A DNA stretch of 14,754 nucleotides. It comes from an uncultured Gemmatimonadota bacterium. GTDB taxonomy: Bacteria > Gemmatimonadota > Gemmatimonadetes > Gemmatimonadales > Gemmatimonadaceae. Below the pieces are notes generated by a model. That model had not been told where the DNA came from, did not search any database, and saw nothing but the letters and a program-made list of their open reading frames with translations. Made by a program: the position numbers and the translations under genes. Positions 14,404-14,754 of this stretch are shown here, one piece after another. The stretch covers positions 1 through 14,754 of the forward strand of contig CAMLHT010000079.1 of NCBI GenBank assembly GCA_946479895.1, read 5' to 3'. The first letter of the stretch is position 1, and the number at the start of each line of letters is the position of its first letter.

Positions 14404-14478
14404 TGTCATCCTGAGCGCAGCGAGGGATCTGCTTCAGGAGTCGACACTAGCAGATCCCTCGCTTCGCTCAGGATGACA
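14404..14478. repeat. Dispersed inverted-repeat element, copy 3 (pilT / accC gap)
   Basis: The left arm at 14405-14433 (starting GTCATCCTGAGCGCAGCGAG) and the right arm at 14449-14477 (ending CTCGCTTCGCTCAGGATGAC) pair at 28 of 29 positions, plus one more T-A pair outside. The loop is 15 bases and contains TCAGGAG, as in copy 2. This is the best-preserved copy in the window. It fills the 83-base gap after the pilT stop and ends one base before the TTG of accC. The following ATTTGTTT is fairly T-rich, so it could also act as a weak terminator or attenuator ahead of accC. Confidence 0.9.
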
Positions 14479-14479
14479 T

Positions 14480-14754
14480 TTGTTTAAGAAAGTTCTCATC
14501 GCAAACAGAGGCGAGATCGCGCTGCGCGTCATTCGCGCCTGCCGCGAGCTCGGCGTCGAGACCGTCGCCGTCTACTCGACGGCCGACCGCGAATCCCTGC
14601 ACGTGCGCTTCGCCGACGACGACGTGTGCATCGGCCCCCCGAACGCGCGCGAGTCCTATCTCAACATCCCGCGCCTGATCGCGGCCGCCGAGATCACGGG
14701 CGCCGACGCGATCCACCCCGGCTACGGCTTCCTCGCCGAGAACGCCGAGTTCGC
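14480..14754 (+). CDS. accC: Biotin carboxylase of acetyl-CoA carboxylase, N-terminal part, 3' truncated by window edge
   Basis: AccC (EC 6.3.4.14) carboxylates the biotin on AccB using ATP and bicarbonate. The first 91 residues are visible. They begin [20 protein letters not shown] and continue with [28 protein letters not shown] and [16 protein letters not shown], all typical of the biotin carboxylase N-terminal domain. An in-frame TGA at 14474-14476 rules out a start further upstream, and TTG 14480 is the only start codon that leaves the conserved N-terminus intact. No Shine-Dalgarno is present. The bases where it would lie belong to the right arm of the inverted repeat. Separation from accB by a pilus ATPase gene is unusual. 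The full enzyme is about 450 residues, so most lies beyond the window. Pyruvate or propionyl-CoA carboxylase subunits share this N-terminus, but the nearby accB favours accC. Confidence 0.93.
   Translation, partial: MFKKVLIANRGEIALRVIRACRELGVETVAVYSTADRESLHVRFADDDVCIGPPNARESYLNIPRLIAAAEITGADAIHPGYGFLAENAEF

Noticed and set aside
14468..14716. - strand open frame over the start of accC
   Set aside because: The + strand encodes the unmistakable biotin carboxylase N-terminus.

Overview
This is a GC-rich bacterial chromosomal segment, densely packed and mostly coded on the + strand, with many 4-8 bp gene overlaps. The combination seen here (long TPR proteins with Pro/Ala-rich linkers, a polyprenyl synthetase next to a DUF4321-like membrane protein, a type II dehydroquinase followed by an M24 peptidase, and accB and accC separated by a type IV pilus ATPase) suggests a soil-type Gemmatimonadota or a related deep-branching Gram-negative. 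That placement is inference from recalled gene order, not a search. No tRNA, rRNA, CRISPR array, transposase or phage gene is visible.

Layout. (1) 1-3071: histidine degradation. The C-terminal part of urocanate hydratase (hutU) is followed by a radical SAM protein with an incomplete SPASM-like cysteine set, which overlaps imidazolonepropionase (hutI) by 4 bp. (2) 3111-7238: a probable transcription unit with its own candidate promoter, holding a large TPR/linker protein, a long-chain polyprenyl diphosphate synthase, a small DUF4321-like membrane protein and TatA. It ends in a perfect 14-bp hairpin. (3) 7316-9157, - strand: a membrane-anchored SurA/PpiD-type peptidyl-prolyl isomerase, convergent with tatA and sharing the hairpin. 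(4) 9158-9401: a divergent control region with back-to-back candidate promoters. (5) 9402-12758: a second TPR/linker protein, aroQ and an M24 aminopeptidase, all overlapping. (6) 12770-14754: accB, a PilT/PilU-type ATPase and the start of accC, which runs off the window.

The genes fall into histidine catabolism, quinone side-chain synthesis, protein export and periplasmic folding, the shikimate pathway, peptide turnover, fatty-acid synthesis (accBC) and type IV pilus retraction. The two TPR proteins share a plan (TPR block, long disordered Pro/Ala linker with acidic LLDLD-like motifs, TPR block) and look like scaffold proteins. The second carries a Pro-punctuated 10-11-residue hydrophobic repeat and ends in a motif resembling the EIDALL peptide of FliM.

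The most notable non-coding signal is a family of about 55-85 bp inverted repeats, present three times (740-816, 9304-9375, 14404-14478). Each sits directly upstream of a + strand start codon, and one abuts the TTG start of accC. Nothing here is a convincing wholly new system. The best leads are this repeat family, the twin TPR scaffolds and the radical SAM gene coupled to hutI.
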